Shown: positions 1-13,800, counted from the stretch's first letter. The stretch: 64,000 nucleotides of DNA from Batkoa obscura (GCA_030770535.1 JASVEC010000032.1:186001-250000); one strand, 5' to 3'. The notes: generated from the sequence alone by a model not told the origin. Program-made: numbers and translations.

Positions 1-3000
1 TCTTTAATTGATTCTTCATTAGAATAGTTAGGCCTGGTACTATCCACATTTAAATAAGTTTCAATATCATTAATATCTCTCTTTAAAAATAATACCAATC
101 CACCCTTCTTTTTATATTCCAATAACAATTGACGATTCTCTTCTAGTTCCACAATACCGCCACCACAAGAAATAACTGTATTTTTACTATATTTATTAAA
201 ACTATCTTTTACTAATTGGGCTTCTAATTGACGAAATTCTTCCCATCCTTTTTCAGCTACTAATTGTTTGACTGGTACTTTGTATACTTTTTCAAATTCA
301 TAGTCTAAATCTAAAAATTGATAGCCTAAATCATCTGCTAAATATTCTCCTAAGGTGGTTTTACCCACTCCACGCATACCAATTAAAATTATACTTTTAT
401 TTATATCTACTTGATTAGAATGAATATCATGATGAGGCTGAATATCATACCCTGATAATGGTACATTTAATAAATGTCTTAATACATCCCACCATCCTGG
501 ATATGTTTTTTCAATACATCTTTTTTCTTTAATTATAGTACCTGGTACTTGTGTACCAATTAATGAAAAGGACATAGCAACACGATGGTCATCATAGCAA
601 TCAATGCCATCAACAGGTAATTTTAAATCACTTAATTTAGTACCATAAATAGAAATACCATCTTCTAATTCTTCACAATAAACACCAAATTTAGCTAATT
701 CTGTTACCATAGCTAATATACGATTACACTCTTTTACTCTTTGATTAGCAATACCTGTAATGTTTGTTATAAATTTATCAGTTGATTGATCGGTTGGATG
801 TTTGGTAGCAACAGCAGCTAATACTGAGGCAGTCAAAAAAGCATCCGTCATAGGCTCCATATCGATTTGAGGTAAACAAATCAAATTTCCTGGGGCTGGC
901 CCCTTTACTGTAGTTGTCATTGAAGTTTGGGTTACTTCACAGCCCATAGGTTTTAATACATTTAAGGCAAACTGAGCATCTCCCTGTAATGAATCATAGC
1001 CTAAATTATTTACTTTAACAGTAGTACCAGTGATAGCAGCTAAGGATAATGGATAAGTGGCTGAGCTGGCATCTCCTTCAACTAAATAAGTTGATGGATT
1101 GATATATTTTGAACTTGGGATAAAATATTCATTAGTGGATTTACGTTCAACATTCACACCAAATTGTTTCATCATAGAAATAGTCATATCAATATAAGGT
1201 TGAGATATAACATGACCACCAACTAACTTTAAGGTTACTCCTTCTTTTGTATAAGGGGAGGATAGCAATATAGAAGATACATATTGAGAAGATATATCAG
1301 CAGCTAATTCAATGACCCCTCCTTTTAAACCTGAGTTTTTACCAGAAGACTCAAATTTCAATGGAAGACAACCTTCTCCTTCTAAATAATTAATTTGACA
1401 ACCATTGTCTCTTAATGCATTAACTAATGGTCCAATTGGTCTTTGTTTCATACGTTCATTACCAGTTAGTATAATAGAACCTTCATCTGCTTTTACTGAA
1501 GCACAAATAGTAGTAAGGAATCGAACTGCTGTACCAGCATTGCCTAAATAAATAGGTTGGTTAGGTACTTTAAAATTAGCTGGACCACCACAACCATGAA
1601 TAACTAAATTTTCTCCACCATCTTGAAATTCATATTGTACATTTCCTAATAATCTTAAAGCTTCTAACATGACTTGGGTATCATCCGAATGTAGTAATCC
1701 ACTTAATTTGATTGTTCCTTCACCTAAAGCAGCTAATAATAAAGCTCGATTGGAGATGGATTTAGAGCCAGGTACACTAACTTCGCTATATTGTTGACTA
1801 TCTAAGGTTTCTTTTAGATTTATTTGTATACCATAAGACATGGCACGAATTAATTCTTCATCATTAACGAATTCTGGATAGGGATTAGTGGTACCTCCTA
1901 TTTCTTTTAATAAAACAATTCTCTTTTTACCAGCTACATTCTTTTTATCTAACTTAATAATATTCATTAATTTTTCAACATTTAATTGTCTCTGAGAATC
2001 ACTTAATTTATTTTTTAATATTGAATCATAAACTGATATTGGCAAATTATATAATTTTAATACTCTACTTAATCTAGCAATAGTAACTTGGTTAATATGC
2101 CCTAATGAACGAGCAACTTCAGCTTCTTGGATCATACCAATAGAAACACATTCACCATGTAGAAGTGATGGAGATAATATAGCTTCGATGGCATGCCCAA
2201 TCGAATGACCAAAATTTAGTAAACCTCTCAAACCACTTTCTTTTTCATCTTCAGTTACTACAAAGGCTTTAAAACGAATAGAACTTAATACTACCTTTTC
2301 CAATGCTAATCTGTCCACTTCGTTTACATTTTCTTTATCTACTACTAACCTTTGAATACTTTCAAACTGCTTTTCTAATCGATTAAATTCTTCTGCATCC
2401 GCAATAGCAGCTGTCTTAATGACTTCTGCCATTCCATTAAAAAATTCTCTTTTAGGTAATGTTTGTAAATATTTTAAATCCACATATACCCTTAATGGTT
2501 GCCAAAAACTACCAATTAAATTTTTACCTGAAGGTACATCAATAGCTGTTTTTCCACCAATGGAAGAATCGACCATAGCTAATAATGAAGTAGGTAAATG
2601 GACTACTGGTACACCTCTCATAAAAGTAGATGCCACATAACCTACTAAATCTCCAATAACACCACCACCGAGCCCAAGGAGTAATGTATCTCTGGTACAT
2701 CCAATACTGAAGAGATAATCTTCGATTTCTGCTTTATATTTTCTACTCTTACTTTGTTCACCAGGGGATATAATATATTCATAAACCTTAATACCTTTTG
2801 GGGATAAGCTATTGCTAAGTTCAGCCTTCAATTCAGTTAAATGTAATTCTTTCAAATGAGTATCGGTGATAATGACCAATTTACTGAATTTGGAAATAGT
2901 GGGCAATTCATTGGCAATATGGTTGGTAATATTATAACCTAAATGAATACTATCTTTTCCTAGAATAGATACCTTTGTTAAGTTGTTTTGTTTGACGATT

Positions 3001-3035
3001 GGAGCCAATTGAGTATTTGAAATGGGACTTAGCAT
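1..3035 (-). CDS. aro1: Pentafunctional AROM polypeptide, N-terminal part (runs off the window)
   Basis: Encodes the fused shikimate-pathway enzyme that turns DAHP into EPSP on the way to chorismate and aromatic amino acids, in the cytosol. Reading the minus strand from the ATG at 3033-3035 gives about 1,010 uninterrupted codons. In order they show 3-dehydroquinate synthase (GGGVIGDLVG, then LNFGHSIGHAIE; residues ~1-385), EPSP synthase (GSKSISNRALLLAA, LGNAGTAVRFLT; ~390-845) and shikimate kinase (P-loop GMRGVGKTTLGEYLA; CGGGIVE; ~860 onward). The 3-dehydroquinase and shikimate dehydrogenase domains expected at the C-terminus lie beyond base 1. The start is chosen because the conserved DHQS domain begins about 20 residues later. 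No intron is visible in this part. The fused domain order is typical of fungi and some other eukaryotes, not of bacteria. Confidence 0.95.
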   Translation of the reverse strand, partial: MLSPISNTQLAPIVKQNNLTKVSILGKDSIHLGYNITNHIANELPTISKFSKLVIITDTHLKELHLTELKAELSNSLSPKGIKVYEYIISPGEQSKSRKYKAEIEDYLFSIGCTRDTLLLGLGGGVIGDLVGYVASTFMRGVPVVHLPTSLLAMVDSSIGGKTAIDVPSGKNLIGSFWQPLRVYVDLKYLQTLPKREFFNGMAEVIKTAAIADAEEFNRLEKQFESIQRLVVDKENVNEVDRLALEKVVLSSIRFKAFVVTEDEKESGLRGLLNFGHSIGHAIEAILSPSLLHGECVSIGMIQEAEVARSLGHINQVTIARLSRVLKLYNLPISVYDSILKNKLSDSQRQLNVEKLMNIIKLDKKNVAGKKRIVLLKEIGGTTNPYPEFVNDEELIRAMSYGIQINLKETLDSQQYSEVSVPGSKSISNRALLLAALGEGTIKLSGLLHSDDTQVMLEALRLLGNVQYEFQDGGENLVIHGCGGPANFKVPNQPIYLGNAGTAVRFLTTICASVKADEGSIILTGNERMKQRPIGPLVNALRDNGCQINYLEGEGCLPLKFESSGKNSGLKGGVIELAADISSQYVSSILLSSPYTKEGVTLKLVGGHVISQPYIDMTISMMKQFGVNVERKSTNEYFIPSSKYINPSTYLVEGDASSATYPLSLAAITGTTVKVNNLGYDSLQGDAQFALNVLKPMGCEVTQTSMTTTVKGPAPGNLICLPQIDMEPMTDAFLTASVLAAVATKHPTDQSTDKFITNITGIANQRVKECNRILAMVTELAKFGVYCEELEDGISIYGTKLSDLKLPVDGIDCYDDHRVAMSFSLIGTQVPGTIIKEKRCIEKTYPGWWDVLRHLLNVPLSGYDIQPHHDIHSNQVDINKSIILIGMRGVGKTTLGEYLADDLGYQFLDLDYEFEKVYKVPVKQLVAEKGWEEFRQLEAQLVKDSFNKYSKNTVISCGGGIVELEENRQLLLEYKKKGGLVLFLKRDINDIETYLNVDSTRPNYSNEESIK

Positions 3036-4600
3036 ATTGATAAGTTGATAATGATATAAATAATTGAGGTTATTTTATTTTATTTGTTATTGTATAAATG
3101 TGTATAGCTTAATAATCGTCTTTTTTAAATAGTCAATAATGACAATTTTGATAAAAAATAATAGGTGAAAAATGATTGCATTTTATAATTTTATAATTTT
3201 CTTTTATAGGTGACGAGTTATGAGTAATCGTTTATTTTTTTAATGTTAAGATTATTGGCTTATGTGAGAATTGTTAGTTTAGCCTTATCTTTAAATTGAT
3301 TGTTTAAATATGCCGATAAGTGTAGTATATTATATTACATTATATTCTATAAGGTTATATATTATAATTACAATGAAGATTTAGCCTTAACAATTGGATT
3401 AAATAATTTTTAATATAATGTTTTTTTTGAAATCGTTGTTTTTTTTCCATTTAGCCTTATTTTAATACAACAAATGGATAGTATTAGAATACTCAATTAG
3501 CTTAGGGAAGTGCTGGATGTAAACTTTTAGTGGTTTTAAGCGAATTAAAGTTATTGATAAAAGGATGAATTAAGATGGTTGAAAGTTGATAGTATGTTAT
3601 TATAATAAATAAATATCCTTATTATAATAAGAAAGTGAACTCTGAGCCATTTATAAAAGAGTTTATTTCTTATTTTAGTAAATTTAATAAAAGGTTAAAT
3701 ATTCGTCTTTTTTGTAATGAGACAAAAGTAAATGTTAAAGCACTAATAAATGATTGTTGTACGATTGGCTTATTTTTACAATACACTAACTTATTTTATC
3801 AATTTTAATAATAAGTATAATAATCGATTTGGTTACACATATATCTTATTTACCTCGTATGCCGATTTTAATCTGTATAGCCATTATATCATCATTCTTG
3901 TTATTTTAAGTCAAGTTCTGTTGATACAATCTCTAATCCCAAACTTTATCACTTCTTAAAGTTGTATCCTCAACTTTTTTTATAAGTATTATAGGCTAAA
4001 TCTGATATTATAAAAGCTAAATTAAACGATTAAATAATGGTTAATAGTTTAGATAAACTAGGATGTCTCAAAAAGATGTTTGATGTGTGGAGACTTTTAG
4101 AGGTAAGAAGATTAAAGAAACGCTTTTTATGAAAGTGTTTTGATGATTCGATATAGGTTTACATAGGAACTGCTATAAAAGGTAGGTTTTTTTCTTTGTG
4201 ACGATGATCAAAGATTGTACAATATATTTGATAATGGTCATGCTTTAACCTGCTAATAATGCTACTTTATGATATTATCAATACATTTTCATTTGAGTAA
4301 AAAAAATTATGACATTAAGTAATAGATAGTTGAATCATTAATATTAATAAAAACATCCAAAATGTTAACATTGGTCAACTAAAGATAGTTTAATATAAAA
4401 TTAATAAACCCATGTCATTCAAATTTTAGTAAAACAATATAATATTATAACTAGCTATTGAGTAGCAATAATTAATTTTATTAATATGAAAATATCAGAG
4501 TAGTTGCTAAAACGAAATAGATAGTCTAAACAGGTTTTTCATAGCATTGATTTTTTGGAAGTTATTAGCAGTGAGGATATAGATATGTAATATTAAGATA

Positions 4601-4700
4601 TGGGGATGTGTTTTTTGTGTTTAAGAGCTTTCTAATAATTTTTCCGCTCAAATAGTGCTTAAAAGATGGAAGAAGTAATGAAGTCAAGAAAACATCACCA
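4601..4700 (+). mobile_element. MITE copy 1 (100-bp family, TA duplication)
   Basis: Begins TGGGGATGT and ends ACATCACCA, flanked on both sides by TA. The middle carries the family core around CTCAAATAGTGCTTAAAA. Confidence 0.85.
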
Positions 4701-5086
4701 TATTTTTATCTCAAAATGTTTTCATTTTTTAATATACATGTTGTTTTTAATATCAAAGGGAGTCGAAAGAGTTAATAACCTACCAAAATACTTTCAACTG
4801 ACAAATAAAAGTAATTTGAATAACTTAACCTGAAATAACAAATATTTTTGTAGTTTAATTTTTTTAAAGTTTTATATCACACATAAGTTGTATTTACTAA
4901 AGCTTGATAACTATGCTAAACTCTTATCTAATGTAAGATATTTATATTAGGGTATTACAAATCAATCAAAATAGCATAACTATAACTTAAATAAAAACTA
5001 TATATAAAAAATATTACAATATAAGTAAAAGCTGATTTAGAAAAGTTAGTAATTTATTTAAAAAAAGCTAATTTTATTATCTCTAT

Positions 5087-5180
5087 TGAGGATGTATTTT
5101 TAAGAATTTTACTAACAAATTTTCCACTCAAATAGCGCTTAAAAAACGGAAAAATAATGAAACCAAAAAAAACATCTCGA
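5087..5180 (+). mobile_element. MITE copy 2
   Basis: Begins TGAGGATGT and ends ACATCTCGA next to TA; the core CTCAAATAGCGCTTAAAA is intact. It lies about 20 bp before the solo LTR at 5202. Confidence 0.8.
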
Positions 5181-5201
5181 TATCTAGATTTATTATTATC
5201 T

Positions 5202-5666
5202 AGTGAGGAATCAGTACTTAGTGATTAGAGTCAAAAGTAGTTCTTACTTGATTGGATAGCCGTAAGTTGAAAGCTCTTGATTTATGTGACTAAGGTAGAC
5301 TTGAGTTATGAAGAATAGCATGTAATATGCTACAGATTATGTAAGACAAATATAATAGATAATACTACTGTAAAATCTACGTAAAATGCTAATAGAAAGA
5401 TTTAATGAGTTTATTAAAGGTGGAATATCAAAGAATAAATCAACTAAAAAGCCTCGGGCTATTATGCTGAAGAATCCCTTTTATACTCTACCAAGTATGG
5501 ATGTCAAAATGAGAGGATAATATCCTTCGGAATTACATGGCAGAAATTCTCATATCAAATCAAAACAAAAGGCTCGAGATTGATTGTGCCTGGACTCGAG
5601 AACACAACGACTTAAGTGATTGTTATGTTATAGTCAATCATAAAGTTGACAAAGCGATATTTCACA
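5202..5666 (+). mobile_element. Solo LTR-like element (fossil), about 465 bp
   Basis: Matches along its length the two 464-bp elements at 34.3-35.5 kb. The family has TG...CA ends with an inverted terminal octamer (TGTGAAAT / ATTTCACA), as expected of a retrotransposon LTR. No internal region (gag/pol) or partner LTR is nearby, so it is best read as a solo LTR of unknown superfamily. This copy is visibly more diverged than the pair at 34-35 kb and probably older. Confidence 0.6.
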
Positions 5667-5675
5667 ACTTATATA

Positions 5676-5775
5676 CAAAGGTGTTTTTTTGGTTTCATTA
5701 CTTTTTTTATTTTTTAAGTATTATTTAAATAGAAAGATTATTAATAAGATCATTAAATAAAAAAATACATCTTCA
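5676..5775 (-). mobile_element. MITE copy 3
   Basis: A diverged copy in reverse orientation, with the GGTTTCATTACTTTTT arm first and ending ACATCTTCA. It starts 9 bp after the solo LTR. Confidence 0.7.
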
Positions 5776-7852
5776 TGTATTAACTAATTATTCTTTTGAT
5801 TATATTTGTTTCTGTCATTTCCATTTTTATTGTTGTATATAATTTATTAATAAATATTTCATTCTCATAATACTTTATTTTTATTATGCTTTGTCTTTGT
5901 AAATTGAAATTTATTTTAATTATATAACTCAAAGTTTATCAGTTATCAGCTTTATCCAAAATTATACTATTGCATATAATAGTTGTTTTCAAATAAAAAC
6001 ATAATATTCTATTATGTAAATAAAATTTAAACAATATGTATATTTTCAGTTTTTTATTATAAAAAGCTTTTTACTTTTTTAGCTATATTAAAGCTTTTAT
6101 ATTATAAGTAAACAAAATAGTCTCATATTTCTTAAATTAAATATGCACGTCCAATATTAAAATATAGTTAAAAATATTACAAACAAAAGTAGATTATAAA
6201 GTGCTATAAAATCAAATATAGATCAAATAGGCCTTTTAATTCAAAAAGTTATAATAGTAAATAAAAACTACCATATAAACCCATATGTACCTGCATATTA
6301 TATACAATTCTGTAAATAAAACTTAGTAATCAATTATAGTTGAATTTTATATGATTTTCAATTTTCAATTTTACTTTTTATTGCTGTTTACTTAATACAA
6401 TCTTGTTTAACATCATTAGTTATTAAAGAATTATAAAAATATAATATTTTGTAGATTAATACATACAAGTTTAAAATTATTTAATTTTAAAGTGTTTGAA
6501 TTGGCTATAGAATATTTCCTAAAATAAAAAAGATTATTTTCTTTAAATTAGCTTCTAAACCTATTAAAATAAATTACTGATAAGCAAACTGATAAAACAT
6601 TATATTCGTTTATAGCTATTTCCTAAAACTCATTATCAAATATTTTGTTTATATTATATGATTTAGTTGTTTGCTTTTTATCATACAACTATAACGATAA
6701 GTTTATCCAAGTAGTTGGTATTAAACTTAAAACGTTGATAAAATATAAATCAATTTAATCTAAAGATAAAAATTAAGATAATAGATATCTTTCAATGTTT
6801 TTATTTTTATCTTTTTTTTGAAAAATCAAGTTAAACAGCATATTGGGAATTTATTAAATTATAAATAGATATTGTTTTAGCAAAAAATCATCGGATATAT
6901 TTTTCCTGTTATTTTCATTAGATGATATAATTCTAGTAATCTGTAAGGGATACAAACCCTTATCATTTTCTTTTTAAAAGGAAGCATAAACCATAGTTTG
7001 ATTGTACTGAATGATGAAATAGTTGGTATTTTTTAAGGGATGGAATTCACTATCTTTCAAAGATAAGATCCTTATTTTTTATAATTAAACTATAAACTAA
7101 TTAGTATACTATTAACAGTAATAAAATAAATAAAACAGCATATATTTTATATGAGAGAGAGTAAAACCATTTTATTAATAAATTCGGATTATTGTATAAT
7201 GTCCTTCTTTTTAACTGAGGTATAATTATAATTAATTCACGATAATTATCTATTTTTTTCGGTTGAAATTGATTCACCCCTGTAATCTGGAAAAATAAGA
7301 ATGATCTTGTTATTGGCTTAAACTAATACAGATATCCTCTTTTTTCCCACGGTCATACTCCTAATAGTTACTTAGTCTATGCAAAAGCCAATAATTAGCA
7401 TTGACTTTATTATTAAGGGAGGACAATCAAGTTACGAAAAAGTCCAATTAAATACGATAGATGGATCATTTATTACAAATCAGCAATCGCCACTTGATCA
7501 TTTTCAGATATGATTGGTGGGTCCGAAAAGATAAGATTTAACTTAAATTTTTGTGGTGGAGTTTGTATTCATTCACTAAATCAATTAAAATAACTAAAGG
7601 ATGGTTGGTTATTCCTTGAATGACGGAAATAGGCCAATTAAATCTAAACTGCCTTAAGGGATATTATGATGAAAAAAATTTCCCACGGTAAAAAGTATAA
7701 AAGGATGGCTATAGTCATCTTGTTACCCTTGATTAAATTAACAGGATATTCAATTACACATTTTTTAAAAAAGTATCAAACTTTTAATTTTATTTACTCA
7801 ATCGTAGCAGATAATTCAATCTTTATTTTTTTATTTTATTTTTATATAAACA

Positions 7853-10800
7853 ATGACTTTTACTGTTCATAAAAAATTTCTCGGTAAATTGATTCTTGTT
7901 TTTGTATTTCATGTACTAATTTTAATTTAGGCGGTAATTCTGTTGAGATAGCACGCAGTGGTATAGTAAGTGACTTCGTAAAAAAAAACGGTGGTCATAC
8001 TGTTATCACTAAAGTTTTGATTGCAAATAATGGTATTGGTGCAGTCAAAGAAATTCGATCCGTACGCAAATGGGCTTATGAAACCTTTGGAAATGAAAGA
8101 GCCATTGAGTTTACTGTTATGGCCACACCTGAAGATTTAAAAGCAAATGCTGAATATATTCGTATGGCTGATCAATATGTTGAAGTTCCAGGGGGCACTA
8201 ATAATAATAACTATGCCAATGTTGAACTTATTGTAGATATTGTTGAAAGAACTGGAGTCCACGTAAATTTTATCTCATTTTATTTTTATTGTGACTAATT
8301 TAGTTTTCAATTTTATAGGCTGTTTGGTAATTATTACGAGTTTTATTTACTTTCATATATTAACTTCATTTTTATTTTTCTTAATCTAATTTAGGGCTGG
8401 ATGGTAATATTTTTTTTGTTTTATGACATTACGTAAGCTAATTGAAAATTAGGGGTCACGCTTCAGAAAATCCTCGTTTACCAGAATCATTACAAAAAAG
8501 CAAAAATAAAGCCGTTTTTATAGGCCCTCCAGGATCTGCCATGCGCTCTCTTGGTGATAAAATTTCATCCACCATCGTTGCACAATCTGCTGATGTACCT
8601 ACATTAGGTTGGTCTGGGTCCCATATCTCAGAAACTGCTGAAGATGAAAACGGCCACATTACAGTACCAGACCATGCCTATTCTCAAGCATGTGTTACAA
8701 ATGTACAGGAGGGTTTAGAAAGAGCCAGTCAAATAGGTTATCCTGTAATGATTAAGGCTTCTGAAGGTGGAGGCGGTAAAGGTATTCGTAAAGTCGAAGA
8801 TGAAGAGAACTTTAACCATTGTTTTAACCAAGTGTTAAGTGAAGTGCCTGGATCGCCTGTCTTTATTATGAAATTGGCTGGAAATTCACGTCATTTAGAA
8901 GTCCAACTTTTAGCTGATCAATATGGTAATGCTATCTCAATCTTTGGTCGTGATTGTTCAGTTCAGCGTCGTCATCAAAAAATTATTGAAGAAGCTCCTG
9001 TTACCATTGCTAAACCAGATACATTTGAAAAGATGGAGAAAGCTGCAGTGAGGTTAGCTAAATTAGTTGGCTATGTTAGTGCTGGTACTGTTGAATATCT
9101 CTATTCTCACTCTGACGATAAATTTTATTTTCTTGAACTTAATCCAAGGCTTCAAGTTGAGCATCCTACCACTGAAATAGTATCTGGTGTCAATCTTCCA
9201 GCTGCACAACTTCAGGTTGCTATGGGCTTACCTCTTCATCGTATCAGAGATGTTCGTCTTCTATATGGTGTTGATCCTCATGGAAATACACCTATTGATT
9301 TCGACTTTGCCAACCCTAATTCCCAAGAAGTTCAGAGGAAGCCTGCTCCGCAAGGTCATGTAATTGCAGTACGTATTACTGCTGAAAATCCTGATGCTGG
9401 ATTTAAACCTAGTGGTGGTATAATGCAAGATTTAAATTTCCGCTCTAATACTAACGTATGGGGGTATTTCTCCGTTAGTTCAAATGGTGGTCTTCATGAA
9501 TTTGCTGATTCACAATTTGGGCATATTTTTGCTTTTGGTGAAAATCGTCAACAATCTCGCAAAAATATGGTTGTAGCATTAAAAGAACTTTCTATCCGAG
9601 GTGATTTCCGCACTACTGTCGAATACCTTATTCGACTTCTTGAAACTAATGAATTTACTGATAACACTATTAACACTGGTTGGCTCGATACCTTGATCTC
9701 AGCTAAGCTTACTGCTGAACGTCCAGACACCACTCTAGCCATCCTTTGTGGTGCAGCTTATAAAGCTCATACTGCTAATGAAAAACTCCGTAACGATTTT
9801 AAGACTTCATTGAAGAAAGGTCAAGTTTTAGCCAAAGATACCCTTAAAACAACTTTCCATATTGATTTCAACTATGAAGGATCTCGTTATAATTTCGTAT
9901 CAACTGCTTCTGGTCCAAATAATTATAACTTGTTTATAAATGGTTCGAAAGCCCAAGTGGAGATAAAGAATTTATCTGATGGTGGTTTCTTAGTACTTTT
10001 AGATGGTCGCAGTCATACAATCTATTGTCGTGAAGAAGTAGGAAACTCTCGTATTATGATTGATGGCAAAACCTGTTTACTTGAAGAAGAGAACGATCCA
10101 ACTCAACTTCGTTCTCCTTCGCCTGGTAAACTTATTCAGTTCTTGGTTGAATCAGGTGATCATATCAATGCTGGTCAAGCTTATGCTGAAATTGAAGTCA
10201 TGAAAATGTATATGCCTTTAGTTGCGACTGAAAATGGTACAGTATTATTTACTAAACAACCTGGTTCCACTTTAGAAGCTGGTGATATTCTTGGTATATT
10301 GACCCTTGATGACCCTAGTCGTGTAAAGCATGCTACACCTTTCACTGGCCAGCTTCCAAACTTAGGTTCACCACATATCCAAAGCAATAAAGTACACCAA
10401 AGATTAAGAGAAACCCTCCAAGTAATTGATTGGGCGCTTAAAGGATATGATAATCAAGCTCTCCTCCAAAGCAACATCAAAACGTTGTTTGAGCTCTTAA
10501 GAAACCCAGAGCTACCATACTTAGAACTTAATGAAGTCCTTGCTTCATTATCTGGACGTATTCCAAGCGCATTAGATAATCAATTACATGACCTTCTCGA
10601 GGATTCCAAATCTAAAGATCGTGATTTCCCAGCTGCCCAATTACGCAAGATTACAGATGATTTCATCAAATCTGTACAACCAGGATCCGATCTCGTTAAA
10701 CTTTTAGCTGCAATTACTCCAGTATCTAAAACCATCGAAGATTATTCTGAAGGATTAGCTTATCATGAAAAACATGTTGTAAGTCAACTTCTCCAAAAAT

Positions 10801-13800
10801 ACTACAGTGTAGAACACTTGTTCGACCAACCCAACTCTCGTGAAGAAGAAGCTGTATTAAAATTAAGAGATGCAAATAAGGAATCACTTGACGAAGTTGT
10901 TGATACTGTTCTTTCTCATGCTCGTGTAGCTGGTAAAAACAATCTCATCATTTTGTTGCTTAGTCAAATCAACTTTGAGAGCTCAACCGATAGCGCCAAT
11001 TGCATTTATACACCAGTTCTCAAAAACTTGGCTTCATTAAGTACTCGTGGAACCGCAAAGGTAGCTCTTAAAGCTCGCGAAATGTTAATTCATTCTCAAT
11101 TACCATCTTACGAAGAACGTTACAATCAAATGAATACCATTTTACTTAACTCTGTAACTATGAGTTATTATGGTGGTGGCTGTGATCTTCGTTCTCCATC
11201 ATTTGATACCTTAAAAGACTTAGTGGTAACCAATTTTAATGTTGAAGATGTACTCCAAAACTTTTTCTTTTCTGAAAATCTCTATCTTCGTATGGCTGCG
11301 ATGGAGGTTTATGCACGTCGTTCTTACCATGCTTACGAAATCCTCGAAACTAGCCATCATTTTGATGAAAATGAAAATGAAACTCCTATTTTAGAATGGA
11401 ATTTCACTTTACATGATTACTCAATTGATTCATTAAAAGCTAGTGGCTTGTTCTCACAAAGTAAGAGAGCTGCATCTATTTCCGATTTAAGTTATATGGT
11501 CAAAAATATCGAAAAGCTTCCTACCCGTAAAGGTGTGATGGCTACCTTCGATACTATTGACGAGATCCCAGAAAAAATTGCAAGGATTTTCTCAGTTTTC
11601 CCGATCATTCAACAAACAGATGATAGTCTAAATAATGACGATAACTTCCCCAACGTTTTGAGTTTAGCTATTAAATCTCAATCGCCATCTGAGGATTCTA
11701 AGTTTGCTCAAGCTGTTCGCTCAATTTTAACTCAATATGCTTCTGAGCTTCGTTCTCGTGGTATTCGTCGTGTTTCTATTGTTACTGTTCGTGACGGAAA
11801 ACAACCAGGTATATTTACCTTCCGTGAAAGAGAAGATTACAATGAAGATCAAACAATTCGTCACATTGAACCTGCAACAGCTTATCAATTGGAGCTTTCT
11901 CGTATGTCCAACTTCAATCTTACTCCATGTTTCATTGAAAATCGACAATTACATGTTTATTATGGTACTGGTAAAGATAATTTATCTGATCAAAGATTTT
12001 TCGTTAGAGCTCTTGTCAGACCTGGGCGTCTTCGTTCAACCACTCCTACTCAAGACTATCTTATCTCTGAAGGTGATCGCCTATTAAGTGATGTCCTTGA
12101 TGGTCTCGAGCTTTTATCATCAACTCATCCAAAATGTGATTGTAACCAAATATTTGTAAGCTTTATCCCAACTTTTTCATTAGAACCGGAAGAGGTTACA
12201 GCTGCTCTCCAACAGTATATTTTACGCCATGGAAAGCGTCTTTGGAGATTACGTGTAACTGAAGCTGAAATCCGTTTCACTATCCGTAGTCGAAAATCAG
12301 ATGGCCCATTAACACTTCGTTTCTGTATTAACAATGTTTCTGGTTATGTACCAAATGTTGAACTTTACGTTGAAACTAAAAATCAAGAAGGGGTCACTAT
12401 CCTTAAATCGTTCACTGGTTCCCCAAGTACTCTCCATCTTCAGCCAGTACTTACTCCATATCAACCCAAAGAATGGCTTCAGCCTAAACGTTATTCCGCT
12501 CATATTATGGGAACTACTTACGTTTATGATTTCCCAGAACTTTTCCGTCAAGCTTTAAGTATTCAATGGAGTAAATTTGCTGAAACAAACCCAGATGTTA
12601 TTATCCCAGCTATCCTTCTTAAAGAGAGTGAATTGGTATTAGATGAGAATGGTGAGTTGCAAGAATCTACTCGTCCTGCCGGATCTAATACTTGTGGTAT
12701 GGTAGCTTGGAAGTTTGTTTTATACACTCCTGAATTCCCACAAGGACGTGAAGTTATTGTAATTTCTAATGATATCACATTTAAGATTGGTTCCTTTGGT
12801 CCATCTGAGGATTATCTTTTCTTTAAAGCTTCTCAGTATGCACGTAAATTCGGAATTCCTCGTGTCTATTTATCTGCCAATTCTGGTGCTAGAATTGGTT
12901 TAGCTGAAGAAGTTAAAGGGCTCTTTAAAGTTAAATGGAACAAAGCAGATGATCCATCAAAAGGATATGAATATTTGTACCTTACTCCAGAAGACTATAA
13001 CGCTCTTAATGGAGAACGTCGTCGTAGTGTAAATGCTACTCTTACCGAAGATGAAGGAGAAAAACGTTATGTTATTGATGATATCATTGGACAAGCTGAT
13101 GGTCTTGGTGTAGAATCATTAAGAGGTTCTGGTATGATTGCTGGTGAAACTTCTCGCGCTTATGAGGACATATTTACCCTCACTGTTGTTACTTGCCGTT
13201 CAGTAGGTATTGGTGCTTATCTCGTACGTTTGGGACAACGTACTATTCAAAATGAAGGCCAGCCAATTATCCTTACTGGTGCTCCAGCTCTTAATAAAGT
13301 CCTTGGTCGTGAAGTATATAGCTCCAATTTACAACTTGGTGGTACTCAAATTATGTACAAGAATGGTGTTTCTCATTTGACTGCTGAAAATGATTTAGAC
13401 AGTGTTGATAAGACCCTCACTTGGTTAAGCTATGTACCCAAAGTTCGTGATGGTGCCTTGCCAATTCTTAAGGTTAATGATCCGGTTGATCGTACTGTTG
13501 ATGTTGAACCAACTAAAGGAACTCAAGATCCAAGAGATTGGATTACTGGCCACCCTTCTACAGATAAACCTGAAACTTGGGTATCTGGTTTCTTTGATAA
13601 AGGTACGTTTAATGAAACTTTATCTGGATGGGCACGTACTGTAATTACTGGTCGTGCTCGTTTAGGAGGTATTCCAGTAGGTATTATTGCTGTCGAAACT
13701 CGTACTGTAGAGCATATCATTCCAGCTGATCCAGCAAATCAAAATTCTGAAGAGCAAACCATGATTGAAGCCGGTCAAGTATGGCATCCAAATTCTGCTT

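Larger units (their letters stand above)
3036..7852. other. Gene-free AT-rich spacer between aro1 and acc1
   Basis: A 4.8 kb stretch with no open reading frame that resembles a protein. It holds three copies of the ~100-bp MITE family (4601-4700, 5087-5180, 5676-5775) and a solo LTR-like element (5202-5666). The rest is low-complexity A/T. The divergent promoters of aro1 (minus) and acc1 (plus) must lie at its ends, but I see no convincing specific site. Confidence 0.7.

Noticed and set aside
3750-3959. 69-residue reading frame
   Set aside because: A/T-rich, no domain and no repeat elsewhere; chance frame in spacer DNA.
5537-5728. 63-residue reading frame
   Set aside because: Lies across the solo LTR and MITE copy 3; not a gene.
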